Shown in pieces: positions 7,761 through 16,228 of a DNA stretch of 64,000 nt (position 1 is the stretch's first letter; the number at the start of each line of letters is the position of its first letter). Under the pieces are notes generated by a model that made no database searches, was not told the origin of the DNA, and was given only the letters and a program-made list of their open reading frames with translations. The position numbers and the translations under genes were made by a program. The stretch is taken from positions 124,001 to 188,000 of the forward strand of contig QAKE01000011.1 of NCBI GenBank assembly GCA_003343995.1, written 5' to 3'. Source of the DNA: Bacillota bacterium (GTDB lineage Bacteria; Bacillota; Clostridia; Christensenellales; Borkfalkiaceae).

Positions 7761-8693
7761 TTATTTTTTTACATCGTCGTTTTGCTGGTCCAGGAAATCC
7801 TGCATGCAGTCGATGAACCCTCTGGCACCGGCGGAAAGCTCGGTGTTTTTGCGGTAGCACAGAAAGATTTGGGTTTCCACCCGGGGTTCGATGGGGACAA
7901 TGCTGAACTCGGTATGATGGGGGTACTTGCCGAATTTGGGCCGCTGCACATGGCGGTCGGCAAGGATCGCCACACCCAGGCCCTGGGTGACCAGGTCCAG
8001 GATGGCGTCCCGGTTGTGGCAGGAAAAGACAACGTGGGGCACAATACCCGCCTGTTTACAGGCCGCCATCATAATATCGTACAGCGCGGTGCTGCTTTTC
8101 AGGGTGATGAAATCCTCTTGCTCCAGCTGGCGCAGCGTGACCGAAGGGCTCTCCCCCAGCGGATGCCCGGGGGGCAGCAGTGCCACCAGATGATCCCGCA
8201 GATAGGGGATTTTCACCAGATCAGCGTCATCGGTGGGTGCCGCCACCGATTCCCGCACCAGTGCCAGCTCACAGCGGCGGGCGCGCAGCGCTTCTTTCAG
8301 GGGGGCGGTGTCCTCCTCCAGCACCTTGACGGTCTTGCCGGGGTAGCGGGTGCGGTATTTCAATAAAAGATCGGTGACTGCGTACTGGGCGATGGCCGGC
8401 AGCGCTCCCAGCACCAGCAAACCCTGCTCGGCTTCCTGTGCGTCCCGCAGGGCTTCCAGACAGGCTGTGCGGACGGCGATGATCTGTTCGGCATAGGGGA
8501 TGAGCAGCTTGCCGTACCGGGTCAGTTCCACCTTGCGGGAAGTGCGGTTGAACAGCGGCACCCCCAACTCCTGTTCCATCTGCTTGATGTGCTTGGAGAG
8601 GGTGGACTGCCCGATGAAAAGCCGGGACGCGGCCTCCCAGTAGTTTTTGGTCTCCACCAGCACAATAAACTCCCGCAACAGCTGAATATCCAT
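7761..8693 (-). CDS. LysR family transcriptional regulator of the tannin/aromatic cluster
   Basis: 310 residues. The N-terminal winged helix-turn-helix (residues about 1-60: LLREFIVLVETKNYWEAASRL then QSTLSKHIKQME) is followed by a periplasmic-binding-protein-like effector domain (about 90-300). It lies between and divergent from the esterase-decarboxylase unit and upstream of the transporter-tannase unit, and the same 17-bp palindrome occurs at both target promoters; one copy lies 16 bp before its own ATG, so autoregulation is likely. The start is set by GGAGG 5 nt upstream. A far longer open frame continues upstream antisense to the decarboxylase genes and is not coding. The effector may be gallate or a related phenolic acid (inferred). 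Confidence 0.88.
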   Translation of the reverse strand: MDIQLLREFIVLVETKNYWEAASRLFIGQSTLSKHIKQMEQELGVPLFNRTSRKVELTRYGKLLIPYAEQIIAVRTACLEALRDAQEAEQGLLVLGALPAIAQYAVTDLLLKYRTRYPGKTVKVLEEDTAPLKEALRARRCELALVRESVAAPTDDADLVKIPYLRDHLVALLPPGHPLGESPSVTLRQLEQEDFITLKSSTALYDIMMAACKQAGIVPHVVFSCHNRDAILDLVTQGLGVAILADRHVQRPKFGKYPHHTEFSIVPIEPRVETQIFLCYRKNTELSAGARGFIDCMQDFLDQQNDDVKK

Positions 8694-8708
8694 GGCACAC
8701 CTCCGCTT

Positions 8709-8725
8709 GATTCTGTTCTGGAATC
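8709..8725. promoter_or_regulatory. LysR-type operator, copy 2 (GATTC-N7-GAATC)
   Basis: A 17-bp perfect dyad in the divergent intergenic region. It lies 44 bp before the -10 box of the esterase promoter, and between that promoter and the LysR start codon, so it can serve both activation and autorepression. Confidence 0.65.
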
Positions 8726-8744
8726 GATTGTACCAGCATTTGAA

Positions 8745-8774
8745 TTGTTTGTCCACGTCGGCGGCCCGTATAAT
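8745..8774 (+). promoter_or_regulatory. Promoter of the esterase-decarboxylase operon
   Basis: TTGTTT (8745-8750), 18-bp spacer, TATAAT (8769-8774). Confidence 0.6.
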
Positions 8775-8828
8775 ACAGAAAAAGGGCAAAAATGCCCATT
8801 CCACGCAGAATACAAGGAGTGCATCGCT

Positions 8829-9764
8829 ATGGAATTTGACAATACCAGGCAGTTTTCCCCCGATGGTTCGCTGCAGTTCGGCGCTCCCGGCGTCCCGGCC
8901 GGGTTCGTGCCCAAGATGGCCGACATTTCCCACATCAAGCGCAAGGTGCTGGATGTGGCCTACGATACCGTGTCCCCCGCACAGAAGCTGGATCTCTATT
9001 TCCCCGAGACAGGGGAGGGTCCCTTCCCGCTGGTGCTGCACATCCACGGCGGCGGGTTCGGCATGGGCGACAAGCGGGACGATCATATGGACACCTATCT
9101 GAAACTTCTGGACCATGGCCTGGCCGTGGGGTCCATCGAATACCGGCTGAGCGGCGAGGCAATCTTTCCCGCTGCCGTGCTGGATTGCCGCCAGGCCGTG
9201 CGGTTTGTGCGCCGCCATGCCGCCGACTATGGCATCGACCCGGAACGCATCGGCGTGCTGGGCGGCTCGGCGGGCGGCAACCTGGCGGCGATGCTGGGCA
9301 TGAACATTCCCGACGGCGCCTTCCCCGGTGAAGAGGGGATGACCTTTGACGGGTCCTGCGCCGTGCGGTTTGCCATCGACCAGTTCGGGCCGATCGACTT
9401 CCGACATATGGACGATCAGGCCCGTGCCAATGGGGTGAGCTTTGCCGACCATGACGAAGCCGCATCCGCCGAGAGCAGTTATATGGGCGGCGCTCTGCCC
9501 ACCTTGTCCGACGAATGGTTGGCCAAAGCCAACCCCACCACCTACATCAGCGAAGCCATGGCGCCGCTGCTGGTGCAGCACGGCTGCCTGGACCGTCTGG
9601 TGCCCTTTGCGCAGAGTGTGAACTTTGTCCATGCCATCTGCCAAAAGCTGGGCTACGGCCGGGTGGATTTTGTGCCGCTGCCCACCGCCGATCACGAGGA
9701 CAAGCAGTACGGCGAAGACTGGAATCTGCATTATCTGGCCCAGTGGATCAAGGCCCATCTGTAA
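8829..9764 (+). CDS. Alpha/beta hydrolase, hormone-sensitive-lipase-like carboxylesterase
   Basis: 311 residues. The oxyanion motif HGGG (in LHIHGGGFGMGD), nucleophile elbow GGSAGG, a candidate acid in HGCLDRLVP and candidate His in TADHED make a complete catalytic set of the HSL/esterase type. No signal peptide, so cytosolic. It is first in an operon with the UbiD, UbiX and LpdD-like genes and 13 bp before the UbiD gene. It may cleave phenolic esters (depsides or galloyl esters) to feed the decarboxylase; that is inference. Start chosen from AAGGAG 9 nt upstream; a longer frame exists but enters the LysR gene. Confidence 0.82.
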   Translation: MEFDNTRQFSPDGSLQFGAPGVPAGFVPKMADISHIKRKVLDVAYDTVSPAQKLDLYFPETGEGPFPLVLHIHGGGFGMGDKRDDHMDTYLKLLDHGLAVGSIEYRLSGEAIFPAAVLDCRQAVRFVRRHAADYGIDPERIGVLGGSAGGNLAAMLGMNIPDGAFPGEEGMTFDGSCAVRFAIDQFGPIDFRHMDDQARANGVSFADHDEAASAESSYMGGALPTLSDEWLAKANPTTYISEAMAPLLVQHGCLDRLVPFAQSVNFVHAICQKLGYGRVDFVPLPTADHEDKQYGEDWNLHYLAQWIKAHL

Positions 9765-9776
9765 GGAGGGAACAAG

Positions 9777-11261
9777 ATGGAACTGAATCATCGTACCGAC
9801 ATCCGGGATCTGCGCACGGCGCTGGCTGTGCTGCGGGACACGCCGGGTCAGTTGATTGAAACCCATGTGGAGGTGGACCCGGCGGCGGAGCTGTCCGGCG
9901 TCTACCGCTATGTGGGCGCGGGCGGCACTGTCATGCGGCCCACCACCGTGGATGGCCCCGCCATGCTCTTCCACAACGTCAAGGGTCACCCCGGCGCCAG
10001 CGTGGCCATCGGCGTGCTGGCCAGCCGGGCCAGGGTGGCCAACCTCTTCGGCTGCCAAAAGGAGGAACTGGGCCATCTGGTGCAGCAGTGCGCTGCCCAT
10101 CCCCTCCAGCCGGTGGTCATCGAAGCCCCCGGACTCTGCCAGCAGGTGGTCCACCGGGCCACCGACCCCGGTTTTGACCTGAACCGGCTGATTCCCGCCC
10201 CCACCAACACCCCGGTGGACGCCGGTCCCTATATCACCCTGGGCATGTGCTACGCCACCCACCCGGATACCGGGCTTTCCGACGTGACCATCCACCGGAT
10301 GTGCATCCAGGGCAAGGATGAACTGTCCATCTTCCTGCAGCCGGGCAGCCGCCACATCGGCGCCATGGCCGAGCGCGCCACCGAGCTGGGGCAGCCGCTG
10401 CCCATCTCGGTATCCATCGGCGTGGACCCGGCCATCGAGGTCACCGCCTGCTTTGAGCCGCCCACGACGCCGCTGGGCTTCAACGAACTGTCCATCGCCG
10501 GGGCGCTGCGGGGCCAGCCGGTGGAACTCTGCCGCTGCCTGACCGTCAAAGAAAACGCCATCGCCAACGCCGAGTATGTCATCGAAGGGGAGATCCTGCC
10601 CGGCAGCAACCATGTGGTGGAGGACCAGAACTCCCACACCGGTTACGCCATGCCGGAATTCCCCGGCTACAACGGACCCGCCAGCCACGAGTGCTGGCTG
10701 CTGAAAGTCAAGGCCGTTACCCACCGGGTGAACCCCATCATGCAGACCTGCATCGGACCGTCGGAGGAGCATGTCAACATGGCGGGCATCCCCACCGAAG
10801 CCTCCATCCTGGGCATGATCGACAAGGCCCTGCCCGGCAAGGTGCTGAACTGCTACGCCCACCGTTCCGGCGGGGGCAAGTACATGGCGGTGCTCCAGTG
10901 CAAAAAGACTGTCCATACCGACGAGGGCAAACAGCGCCAGGCCGCGCTGCTGGCCTTCTCTGCCTTCCCGGAACTGAAACATGTGATCCTGGTGGACGAG
11001 GATGTGGACATCTTCGACACCAACGATGTGCTGTGGGCGATGAACACCCGGTTCCAGGGCGACCGGGACATCATCACCATCCCCGGCGTGCGATGCCATC
11101 CCCTGGACCCCAGCTCCAACCCGGCGTACAGCAGGTCCATCCGGGACATCGGCATCTCCTGCAAGACGATTTTTGACTGCACGGTCCCCTTCGCCCAGAA
11201 AGACCGGTTCCGCCGGGCACCTTTCCTGGAACTGGACCCGGAGAAGTGGCTCCATGGATAA
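9777..11261 (+). CDS. UbiD family decarboxylase, gallate/protocatechuate decarboxylase large subunit type (LpdC-like)
   Basis: 494 residues, the size of LpdC of Lactiplantibacillus. UbiD enzymes use prenylated FMN to remove CO2 from aromatic acids non-oxidatively. Visible conserved parts are the segment TIHRMCIQGKDE with the cofactor-binding Arg, and NAEYVIEGEILPG with the Glu pair, together forming the E-R-E network. The next two genes encode a UbiX-like and an LpdD-like protein, the same three components as the lactobacillar gallate decarboxylase. With tannase nearby, gallate to pyrogallol is the most economical guess; 4-hydroxybenzoate, vanillate or protocatechuate remain possible. Strong ribosome site AAGGAGG. 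Confidence 0.87.
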   Translation: MELNHRTDIRDLRTALAVLRDTPGQLIETHVEVDPAAELSGVYRYVGAGGTVMRPTTVDGPAMLFHNVKGHPGASVAIGVLASRARVANLFGCQKEELGHLVQQCAAHPLQPVVIEAPGLCQQVVHRATDPGFDLNRLIPAPTNTPVDAGPYITLGMCYATHPDTGLSDVTIHRMCIQGKDELSIFLQPGSRHIGAMAERATELGQPLPISVSIGVDPAIEVTACFEPPTTPLGFNELSIAGALRGQPVELCRCLTVKENAIANAEYVIEGEILPGSNHVVEDQNSHTGYAMPEFPGYNGPASHECWLLKVKAVTHRVNPIMQTCIGPSEEHVNMAGIPTEASILGMIDKALPGKVLNCYAHRSGGGKYMAVLQCKKTVHTDEGKQRQAALLAFSAFPELKHVILVDEDVDIFDTNDVLWAMNTRFQGDRDIITIPGVRCHPLDPSSNPAYSRSIRDIGISCKTIFDCTVPFAQKDRFRRAPFLELDPEKWLHG

Positions 11262-11832
11262 GACAAAACGACTGATCATCGGGATGAGCGGAGCTTCCGG
11301 TGCGCCGCTGACCCTGGCGGTGCTGGACCTGCTGCGCCGGTTCCATCCCGAAGTGGAAAGCCACCTGGTGGTGACCCGGGGCGGCGAGATGACCCTGCGG
11401 CAGGAATGCGGTATGACTGTGGAGGAACTGGCAGCCATGGCCGATGTGGTGCATGACAACCAAAACATCGGGGCCAGCATCGCCAGCGGGTCCTTCCGCA
11501 CCCTGGGGATGGCGGTGGTGCCCTGCAGCATGAAAACCGTGGCGGGCATCGTGTCGGGTTACAGCGACAACCTGCTGCTGCGGGCCGCCGACGTCTGCCT
11601 GAAAGAGCGCCGCACCCTGGTGCTGGCAGCACGGGAAAGTCCTCTTTCCACCCTGCACCTGCACAATCTTTACGAGGCCAGCCGGTACGGCGCCGTCATC
11701 CTGCCGCCCATGCAGACCTACTATAACCATCCCGCTACCCCCGAGGAGATGGCCCGGTATACCGCGGTACGGATCCTGGGGCAATTCGGGCTGGATACCG
11801 ATACCGTGGAATGGAGGGGGATGCCGGAATGA
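11254..11832 (+). CDS. UbiX-like flavin prenyltransferase (LpdB-type)
   Basis: 192 residues. UbiX makes prenylated FMN from reduced FMN and a C5 prenyl phosphate for UbiD partners. Seen motifs: the flavin-binding start IGMSGASGAPL, the VVPCSMKTVAGI block and the late ARESPLSTLHLHNL, all typical of the family. The ATG at 11254 overlaps the UbiD stop by 8 nt. The frame extends upstream, but the UbiX fold begins at RLIIGMSG. Confidence 0.88.
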   Translation: MDKTKRLIIGMSGASGAPLTLAVLDLLRRFHPEVESHLVVTRGGEMTLRQECGMTVEELAAMADVVHDNQNIGASIASGSFRTLGMAVVPCSMKTVAGIVSGYSDNLLLRAADVCLKERRTLVLAARESPLSTLHLHNLYEASRYGAVILPPMQTYYNHPATPEEMARYTAVRILGQFGLDTDTVEWRGMPE

Positions 11833-12185
11833 CCCCGGAATTTTGTGTGAGCTGTACCGTGCTGGATGCGCCCCTCACCGCCCGGGTACAGATGCTGGAC
11901 GGCGGCGTACGGGCAGAGATTTACGGCGGAACCCGGCCCCACATCGGTGCCGTGAGCATCGCCGGGCCGGAGGGAACTGTCACCACCACCGAATTCCCCA
12001 CCCACCGGGACGGGGCGGTGTCGGGCCGGTGGGCCGAGGCAATGGCCGGGGCCGGGCTGCGCCCCGCCGTGGTTCTGGCGGGAATCCACTATGATAACCT
12101 GCCCCCCGACGGCATCCGCCAGGTGCTGGCTGCGTCCGACCATCTGCTAAAGGGGGTACTTGCGCGGCTGGCGGCAACGCCCTGA
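11829..12185 (+). CDS. LpdD-like small subunit / prenylated-flavin chaperone of a UbiD system
   Basis: 118 residues, sharing ATGA with the UbiX stop. Size, position as third gene after UbiD and UbiX, and motifs such as RPHIGAVSIAGP and HRDGAVSGRWAE match the LpdD family, described as a helper of gallate decarboxylase that handles prenylated FMN. It has no catalytic motif I can point to. It ends the esterase-decarboxylase operon; a strong terminator follows 23 bp later. Confidence 0.72.
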   Translation: MTPEFCVSCTVLDAPLTARVQMLDGGVRAEIYGGTRPHIGAVSIAGPEGTVTTTEFPTHRDGAVSGRWAEAMAGAGLRPAVVLAGIHYDNLPPDGIRQVLAASDHLLKGVLARLAATP

Positions 12186-12208
12186 TTTTTCCCGCATACA
12201 AATATACG

Positions 12209-12246
12209 ACCCGCCCCGGCAGGATTCTGCCGGGGCGGGTTCTTTT
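12209..12246 (+). terminator. Strong terminator of the decarboxylase operon
   Basis: Perfect 14-bp stem ACCCGCCCCGGCAG / CTGCCGGGGCGGGT with loop GATT, followed by TTCTTTT. Confidence 0.85.
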
Positions 12247-12319
12247 GCTTTTTGTCAGGAGGCGGGGCTTGCGGTTGCACAACGGGGAGCGGGCCGCGCC
12301 TCCGGCTTTGACGTGCCCA

Positions 12320-12342
12320 TATAAAAGGCCCGGGGGGCCTTG
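12320..12342 (-). terminator. Short terminator after the distal LysR gene
   Basis: On the minus strand AGGCCC/GGGCCT hairpin followed by TTTTAT, about 30 nt after the LysR stop at 12370. Confidence 0.5.
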
Positions 12343-12369
12343 TTTGATCGGTATATCCTCCCTGTGGAT

Positions 12370-13251
12370 TCAGGAATGGTCATCCTGAATAAAGTCAAAA
12401 AACTGCTGGCAGATCGTGGACGGTTCAAAATTTTTGCTCCGGGCGGCAAAAATGTCACAATGGACGGGAGGCTCCAAATCCAGCACTTTCACATGAAGAT
12501 TCCCGGCCAATGTGTTGGACAGGCCGGCGGCAGCCAGGGAAACATCGTTCCCCCCGTTGATAATGGAATCCTCCCAGTTCCCGTGGTTGGCAGAGCGTTT
12601 GGGCATAAATCCTTCACAGGCAAACAAACGGGTATAGAACTGGTTCATCAGGCTGTTTTGGTTGAAGCGGAAATAGAAGGCATCGTTTTCAAAATCCGAC
12701 AAATGCACGCTTTGCTGTTGCGCCAGCGGATGATCCGCCGGTACCACCGCATGGATCAAATCCTCCCGGAATGGGTAGGCCACATACTTTTGAGACAGAT
12801 CGGTAATATTTCTTACAAAGGCAATATCCACCAGACCTGTATCCAAAGATTTCAGAAGCATATCGGTAGAACCTACGCGCACATCCAGGACCACCGCGGG
12901 ATTTTCCTTTTTGAAATTGGCCAGCAATGTTGTGATTCCGTAAAAGGAGGGAAAATCCACCGTGCCAACAGAAATATGCGAGGATGCTTTGAGACGCAGG
13001 TGGGAGACCGTTTGACGAAACTGCCGCTCTCCCTTTACCACTTCTCTCGCATAGGGAAGGAGTGCCTCCCCATAGGGGGTGATGGAGACTTTCTGGGTGG
13101 TTCTTTGAAACAAAGGCGCACCGTATTCCTTCTCCATTTGGGCAATGTGACGAGACAGCGTTCCCTGGCTGATCTCCAACTCCCGGGCAGCCAGCGAAAA
13201 ATTTTCTTTTTCTGCCAAAACCAGAAATTCTTCAAAAAAAGATGTGTTCAA
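12370..13251 (-). CDS. LysR family transcriptional regulator (second of a pair)
   Basis: 293 residues: helix-turn-helix in residues about 1-60 (FFEEFLVLAEKENFSLAARELEISQGTLSRHI) and an effector domain to the end. The start is probably TTG at 13251, with GGAGGG 5 nt before it; this lies inside the end of the other LysR gene, a 20-nt overlap. An upstream ATG in frame would lie deep in the neighbouring gene. Translational coupling of two LysR genes divergent from the Dpp-like operon suggests both act on it. Neither effector is known. Confidence 0.85.
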   Translation of the reverse strand: MNTSFFEEFLVLAEKENFSLAARELEISQGTLSRHIAQMEKEYGAPLFQRTTQKVSITPYGEALLPYAREVVKGERQFRQTVSHLRLKASSHISVGTVDFPSFYGITTLLANFKKENPAVVLDVRVGSTDMLLKSLDTGLVDIAFVRNITDLSQKYVAYPFREDLIHAVVPADHPLAQQQSVHLSDFENDAFYFRFNQNSLMNQFYTRLFACEGFMPKRSANHGNWEDSIINGGNDVSLAAAGLSNTLAGNLHVKVLDLEPPVHCDIFAARSKNFEPSTICQQFFDFIQDDHS

Positions 13252-14185
13252 TTTTGCCCTCCGGTCCCATGAAGGGAATGTCCTGGCTATGGTTCTGATG
13301 GATGTCCATAGCACACTGAAGAAAGGTCTTGGCCACCTTGGAAAGAGAATGATCCGAGCGATAGTAGAGATTCAGATAAATCAGAGGAGAGGGATCGATT
13401 TCCGCGGTGGATACATTGTAAGGCCGGATGCTGAGAATGTCACTGCTGGGGACCAGAGATACGCCGACCCCGTCTGACACCAGTTCCCCCAGATTGGATG
13501 TCCCATGAATGGTGAAATCAACCCAGGGTTCGAACCCCTCCTGGCGGCAAAGCCGCATACAAAATTTGTGCAGAAAGGTTTCCTCCGGATAAAACAAAAA
13601 GGGATCGCCACCCAATTGACGAAGTTTCAGCTGTTCCTGGCCGGCCAGAGGATGCCTCTGCGGCAGCACTGCCAGAAGATGATCCGAAGCCCAAGGATAG
13701 CAGCTGTATTCCTGACTGTCAGACTTGTCTGCCAGCCCAAATACCAGTTCGTACCCCTGTTCAAACAGCTGGCCCGGCGTGTAATCCCGACTGTATTCTC
13801 CGGGAGAAATATGATATTGGGGATAGCGGTTCACAAAATGGTCAGACAGCATATTCACCATGTGGTCACAGTTGAGACTTCGCACAACGGCAACACGCAC
13901 CGTGCTGGCGGCACGGGCATTGTATTCCTCGCGTGCCTGCTGAAACTGGTCGTTGAGGGCCACAAATTTCTGGGCGTATTCCAGAAAAAGCTGGCCAAAT
14001 TCGGTAAGAACCAGCTGCCGTCCTTCTTTGCGGAACAAAGGGTGCCCCAGATCATCCTCCAGGGATTTTATGTGTTTATGAAGGTTGGATTCTGAGAGAA
14101 ACAGTTCTTCCGAGGCATACAGATAGTTCCCCACACGGTACAGTACAAGGAATTCCCGGAGATATTTTACCATAAATTGATTCAT
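13232..14185 (-). CDS. LysR family transcriptional regulator (first of a pair)
   Basis: 317 residues. The helix-turn-helix is at residues about 5-65 (REFLVLYRVGNYLYASEELFLSESNLHKHIKSLEDDLG), with a Cys-containing effector domain after it. It is divergent from the substrate-binding-protein gene of the Dpp-like operon, with its promoter at 14223-14251 and a palindrome at 14336-14350 between the two. The ribosome site (AACAGG) is weak; ATG four codons later is an alternative start. Confidence 0.86.
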   Translation of the reverse strand: MNQFMVKYLREFLVLYRVGNYLYASEELFLSESNLHKHIKSLEDDLGHPLFRKEGRQLVLTEFGQLFLEYAQKFVALNDQFQQAREEYNARAASTVRVAVVRSLNCDHMVNMLSDHFVNRYPQYHISPGEYSRDYTPGQLFEQGYELVFGLADKSDSQEYSCYPWASDHLLAVLPQRHPLAGQEQLKLRQLGGDPFLFYPEETFLHKFCMRLCRQEGFEPWVDFTIHGTSNLGELVSDGVGVSLVPSSDILSIRPYNVSTAEIDPSPLIYLNLYYRSDHSLSKVAKTFLQCAMDIHQNHSQDIPFMGPEGKIEHIFF

Positions 14186-14222
14186 AGACCTGTTCTCACT
14201 TTATGAAGATTCTGCATAAAGT

Positions 14223-14251
14223 ATCGTACCATGAGAGGATTCTTTTCTCAA
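14223..14251 (-). promoter_or_regulatory. Promoter of the LysR pair
   Basis: On the minus strand TTGAGA (14251-14246), 17-bp spacer, TACGAT (14228-14223). Confidence 0.5.
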
Positions 14252-14335
14252 ACGTACAAATTGCACAAACATTTTGCATAATAATCATAATTTATAAACA
14301 AAAAGACACCGAAAAGGTCGAAATCCTTGGATTCT

Positions 14336-14350
14336 ATTCGGAAATCGAAT
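14336..14350. promoter_or_regulatory. Candidate LysR operator ATTCG-N5-CGAAT
   Basis: A 15-bp perfect dyad of the T-N11-A type, 20 bp before the -35 box of the Dpp-like operon promoter and in the divergent region of the LysR pair. Confidence 0.5.
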
Positions 14351-14370
14351 AAATCTCACTGCTTTTTGAA

Positions 14371-14399
14371 TTGATACGGAAGGGTTTTTCCTGTACTGT
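14371..14399 (+). promoter_or_regulatory. Promoter of the Dpp-like operon
   Basis: TTGATA (14371-14376), 17-bp spacer, TACTGT (14394-14399); 65 bp before the lipoprotein start. Confidence 0.55.
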
Positions 14400-14464
14400 G
14401 AGATTCAGAAAGAGTACATCCCGGATGTGTACCAAAAACAAACGAATAAAAAAGGAGCAGGCAT

Positions 14465-16147
14465 ATGAAACAGAGAATTTTAGCGACCGTTCTTGCCTCC
14501 GCTATGGTGTTGAGTATGGCAGCCTGTGGAGGTTCCCCCCAGAAGGAACAATCCACAGAAAGCGAAGCCTCAACCCCGGACAGTGCAGAGGTTTCCGCCA
14601 CAGCGGTTGATTTGCAAGACGAAACAAATATTGACAACACGGTGCAGCGGGACAGCATTACCATCGCCTGGCAGGCGGCAACCACGCTGGCTCCCTGGGG
14701 TACGAACAACGATATTCCCGGCAATTATGAAGTGTATGAAATGTTGTACGAATGCACTTCTTCCGGAGAGCGGTATGGCGTACTGGCAGACGAAAGCAAG
14801 GGCAGCTATCAGCCCGGCTGTGACCATGAAGACGGAACCGGCGTTTATACCGTTTACATCTATGACTACATAAAGGATCACGCCGGCAACAGCGTCACCG
14901 CCAGCGACGTGGCCTTCAGCTACAATCACCAGTTCAACAATGAGACCACTTCCGGCTGGGACGATTTTGTGGAGGCCACAGCGGTTGATGATACCACCGT
15001 ACAGTTTACTTTCACCAAAGAGCAGAGCAACCTTGGTTGGTTCGACAACTTCTTCTGCCGCTGCTTTATTGTGGACGAGGATTCTTACAACGCCAGCAGC
15101 TCCGGTCTGGAAGCAGATATGTGCGGCACAGGTCCTTACAAGTTTGTAAGCTACACCTCCGGCTCCAGCCTGACCATCGAAAAGAACGAGGACTACTGGC
15201 AGACCGATGAAAGCCTGCGCCATCAGCAGCAGCAAGCCAATGTGGGCACCATCACCTACCAGTTTATAACGGAGAACGCGCAGCGAGAGAACGGCGTAGT
15301 TACCGGTTCGCTGGACATGGTGCAGGATATGGCCTACGAAAACGCCTGCGAATTTATGGCCGGCGGTCAGTACGAAAACATGGTGCAGGTATATCCTTAC
15401 ACCCAGAAATTTATCTATTATCTGGATGCCAACTGTAGCGAGGAGTCTTTGTGTTCCGATCCCAATCTGCGCAAAGCAATCTTCTATGCCATCGATCAGG
15501 ACGGCCTTATTACCGCGCTGGGCGGCGCATACACCCGCCTGTATGCCTACGCCAATGACTACTATTCTGATTACTCGATGGTGGACTGGGCAGGCATTGA
15601 CACCTACAATTCCAAAACTTCCGTAGACCCCCAGGTGGTGCAGCAGTATCTGGATGCTTCCAATTATAACGGCGAGACCCTGACCCTCCTGATTGTGAGC
15701 ACCTACGCTGATACCGGCACGATTATTGCCGCCCAGCTGGCTGCCTTTGGCATCAATGTGGAACTGCTGCAGGTAGACAACGCCACGGCGAATTCCACGC
15801 AGGCGGACCCCACTGCCTGGGACCTGACCTTCAATATGATGGCAGGGGACTACAACGTACAGGCATGGCTGCATGATTTTTCCTATGCCAATACCGCCGA
15901 AGGCAACCACACATCCACCTTTGTGACCAATGATGAATGGAATGATCTGCTGAATCTGTGCAATACCGAGGACGGACATACTGCGGAGAATATGCAGGCC
16001 TGGTGGGAGATGGCGGCAGAAAATGCCTATTGCATGGGCGTTTACGCCGGAAACAACTACCACATTGTACCCAACGATTGTGTTTATGTACAGCTGGGCG
16101 ATAAGCTCACATTCCTGCCGGGCGCCTGTTGCTTTACCGAACAGTAA
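14465..16147 (+). CDS. ABC transporter substrate-binding lipoprotein, peptide/nickel (SBP_bac_5) family
   Basis: 560 residues with a lipoprotein signal: basic MKQR, hydrophobic stretch and lipobox SMAAC with Cys at residue 21. The body has the family features of DppA/OppA proteins, such as YEMLYECTSSGE near the start and DPNLRKAIFYAIDQDGLI in the middle. It captures a ligand outside the cell for the DppBCDF-like membrane complex that follows. Ligands of this family include peptides, metals and glycosides; the downstream hydrolases argue against simple nutrient peptides, but the ligand is unknown. Confidence 0.9.
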   Translation: MKQRILATVLASAMVLSMAACGGSPQKEQSTESEASTPDSAEVSATAVDLQDETNIDNTVQRDSITIAWQAATTLAPWGTNNDIPGNYEVYEMLYECTSSGERYGVLADESKGSYQPGCDHEDGTGVYTVYIYDYIKDHAGNSVTASDVAFSYNHQFNNETTSGWDDFVEATAVDDTTVQFTFTKEQSNLGWFDNFFCRCFIVDEDSYNASSSGLEADMCGTGPYKFVSYTSGSSLTIEKNEDYWQTDESLRHQQQQANVGTITYQFITENAQRENGVVTGSLDMVQDMAYENACEFMAGGQYENMVQVYPYTQKFIYYLDANCSEESLCSDPNLRKAIFYAIDQDGLITALGGAYTRLYAYANDYYSDYSMVDWAGIDTYNSKTSVDPQVVQQYLDASNYNGETLTLLIVSTYADTGTIIAAQLAAFGINVELLQVDNATANSTQADPTAWDLTFNMMAGDYNVQAWLHDFSYANTAEGNHTSTFVTNDEWNDLLNLCNTEDGHTAENMQAWWEMAAENAYCMGVYAGNNYHIVPNDCVYVQLGDKLTFLPGACCFTEQ

Positions 16148-16169
16148 CAGAGACATTCCAAAATGTTTT

Positions 16170-16205
16170 CAGCGCCGTCCGCAGACCGCGGCCGGCGCTG
16201 TTTTA
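16170..16205 (+). terminator. Intercistronic hairpin after the binding-protein gene
   Basis: CAGCGCCG (16170-16177) pairs with CGGCGCTG (16193-16200), followed by TTTTA. Such partial terminators commonly keep binding protein above permease expression. Confidence 0.6.
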
Positions 16206-16228
16206 TGCAGAAGAGGTGATCCGATTTT

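Noticed and set aside
7761..11549. A 1262-codon open frame on the minus strand covering LysR plus the antisense of the decarboxylase genes
   Set aside because: Only the last 310 codons (from 8693) encode LysR. The rest is a shadow of the UbiD/UbiX genes in GC-rich DNA: His/Gly/Gln-rich with no family pattern.
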